Notes under the pieces: generated by a model
Databases searched by the model: none
What the model was told of the DNA's origin: nothing
What the model saw: only the letters and a program-made list of their open reading frames with translations
Translations under genes and position numbers: made by a program
Shown: positions 39,715 to 39,893 of the stretch, piece after piece
How the letters are laid out: every line of letters starts with the position of its first letter
Position numbering within the stretch: position 1 is the first letter of the stretch
Source of the DNA: Clostridiaceae bacterium
GTDB taxonomy: Bacteria; Bacillota; Clostridia; Saccharofermentanales; DTU023
NCBI GenBank assembly: GCA_012521015.1
Contig: JAAYNE010000130.1
Span: 1 to 39,893 of the forward strand
DNA length: 39,893 bases
Direction: 5' to 3'

Positions 39715-39743
39715 TTGACAACTCGGGAATTCGTTGCTATTAT
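39715..39743 (+). promoter_or_regulatory. Near-consensus sigma70 promoter for tRNA operon
   Basis: TTGACA (39715-39720), 17-bp spacer, TATTAT (39738-39743). Confidence 0.8.
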
Positions 39744-39771
39744 CATTAAGCGTTTGAAATAGCGTGTGCAC

Positions 39772-39848
39772 GGCGGCGTAGCTCAGCTGGCCAGAGCATT
39801 CGGTTCATACCCGGACGGTCGTAAGTTCAAATCTTACCGCCGCTACCA
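39772..39848 (+). tRNA. tRNA-Met (CAT), elongator type, CCA encoded
   Basis: Cloverleaf: GGCGGCG acceptor, GCTC D-arm, TTCGG-TTCATAC-CCGGA anticodon arm, GTAAG-TTCAAAT-CTTAC T-arm, CGCCGCTACCA. Confidence 0.95.
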
Positions 39849-39852
39849 AGAT

Positions 39853-39893
39853 GGCCCGTTGGTCAAGAGGTTAAGACACCGCCCTTTCACGGC
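39853..39893 (+). tRNA. tRNA-Glu (TTC), truncated by window end
   Basis: ggcccgttggtcaagaggttaagacaccgccctTTCacggc matches the 5' half of bacterial tRNA-Glu. Confidence 0.88.

Noticed and set aside
1-39893. Mobile elements, prophage or CRISPR-Cas
   Set aside because: No transposase, integrase, phage structural or Cas motifs in the translated ORFs, and no regularly spaced repeat array.

Overview
Low-GC anaerobic Firmicute (Clostridia-like) chromosomal segment in two parts. (1) About 1-15.83 kb is an AT-rich accessory region. It holds the 3' end of a thiolase gene, then a lactone-type hydrolase and uptake operon: one phosphotriesterase-family lactonase, two tandem AHL-lactonase-like MBL hydrolases, and a ribose-type ABC importer (SBP, ATPase, two permeases). 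This is followed by a GldA/GldF/GldG/DUF4340-type ABC cassette, then a second complete thiolase and a PhaB/FabG-like SDR, ending at a strong hairpin. (2) About 15.84-39.89 kb is mostly core metabolism: T-box-ileS, SanA/YdcF-like DUF218 protein, QueT, a DUF7916-like protein, a methyltransferase with an internal duplication, a divergent IspF-like protein, a VanW protein with a Pro-rich repeat tail, a PHP phosphoesterase, a GT2, a fused pgk-tpiA gene, gpmI, PFOR, DnaD, DnaC-like loader, AcpS, an NlpC/P60-like protein that appears to have lost its catalytic residues, tRNA-Met and a truncated tRNA-Glu. The strongest leads are the lactone operon between two thiolases, the GldG/DUF4340 cassette, the apparent P60 pseudoenzyme, the divergent IspF-like protein and the pgk-tpiA fusion. 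All assignments come from reading motifs; no database searches were run.
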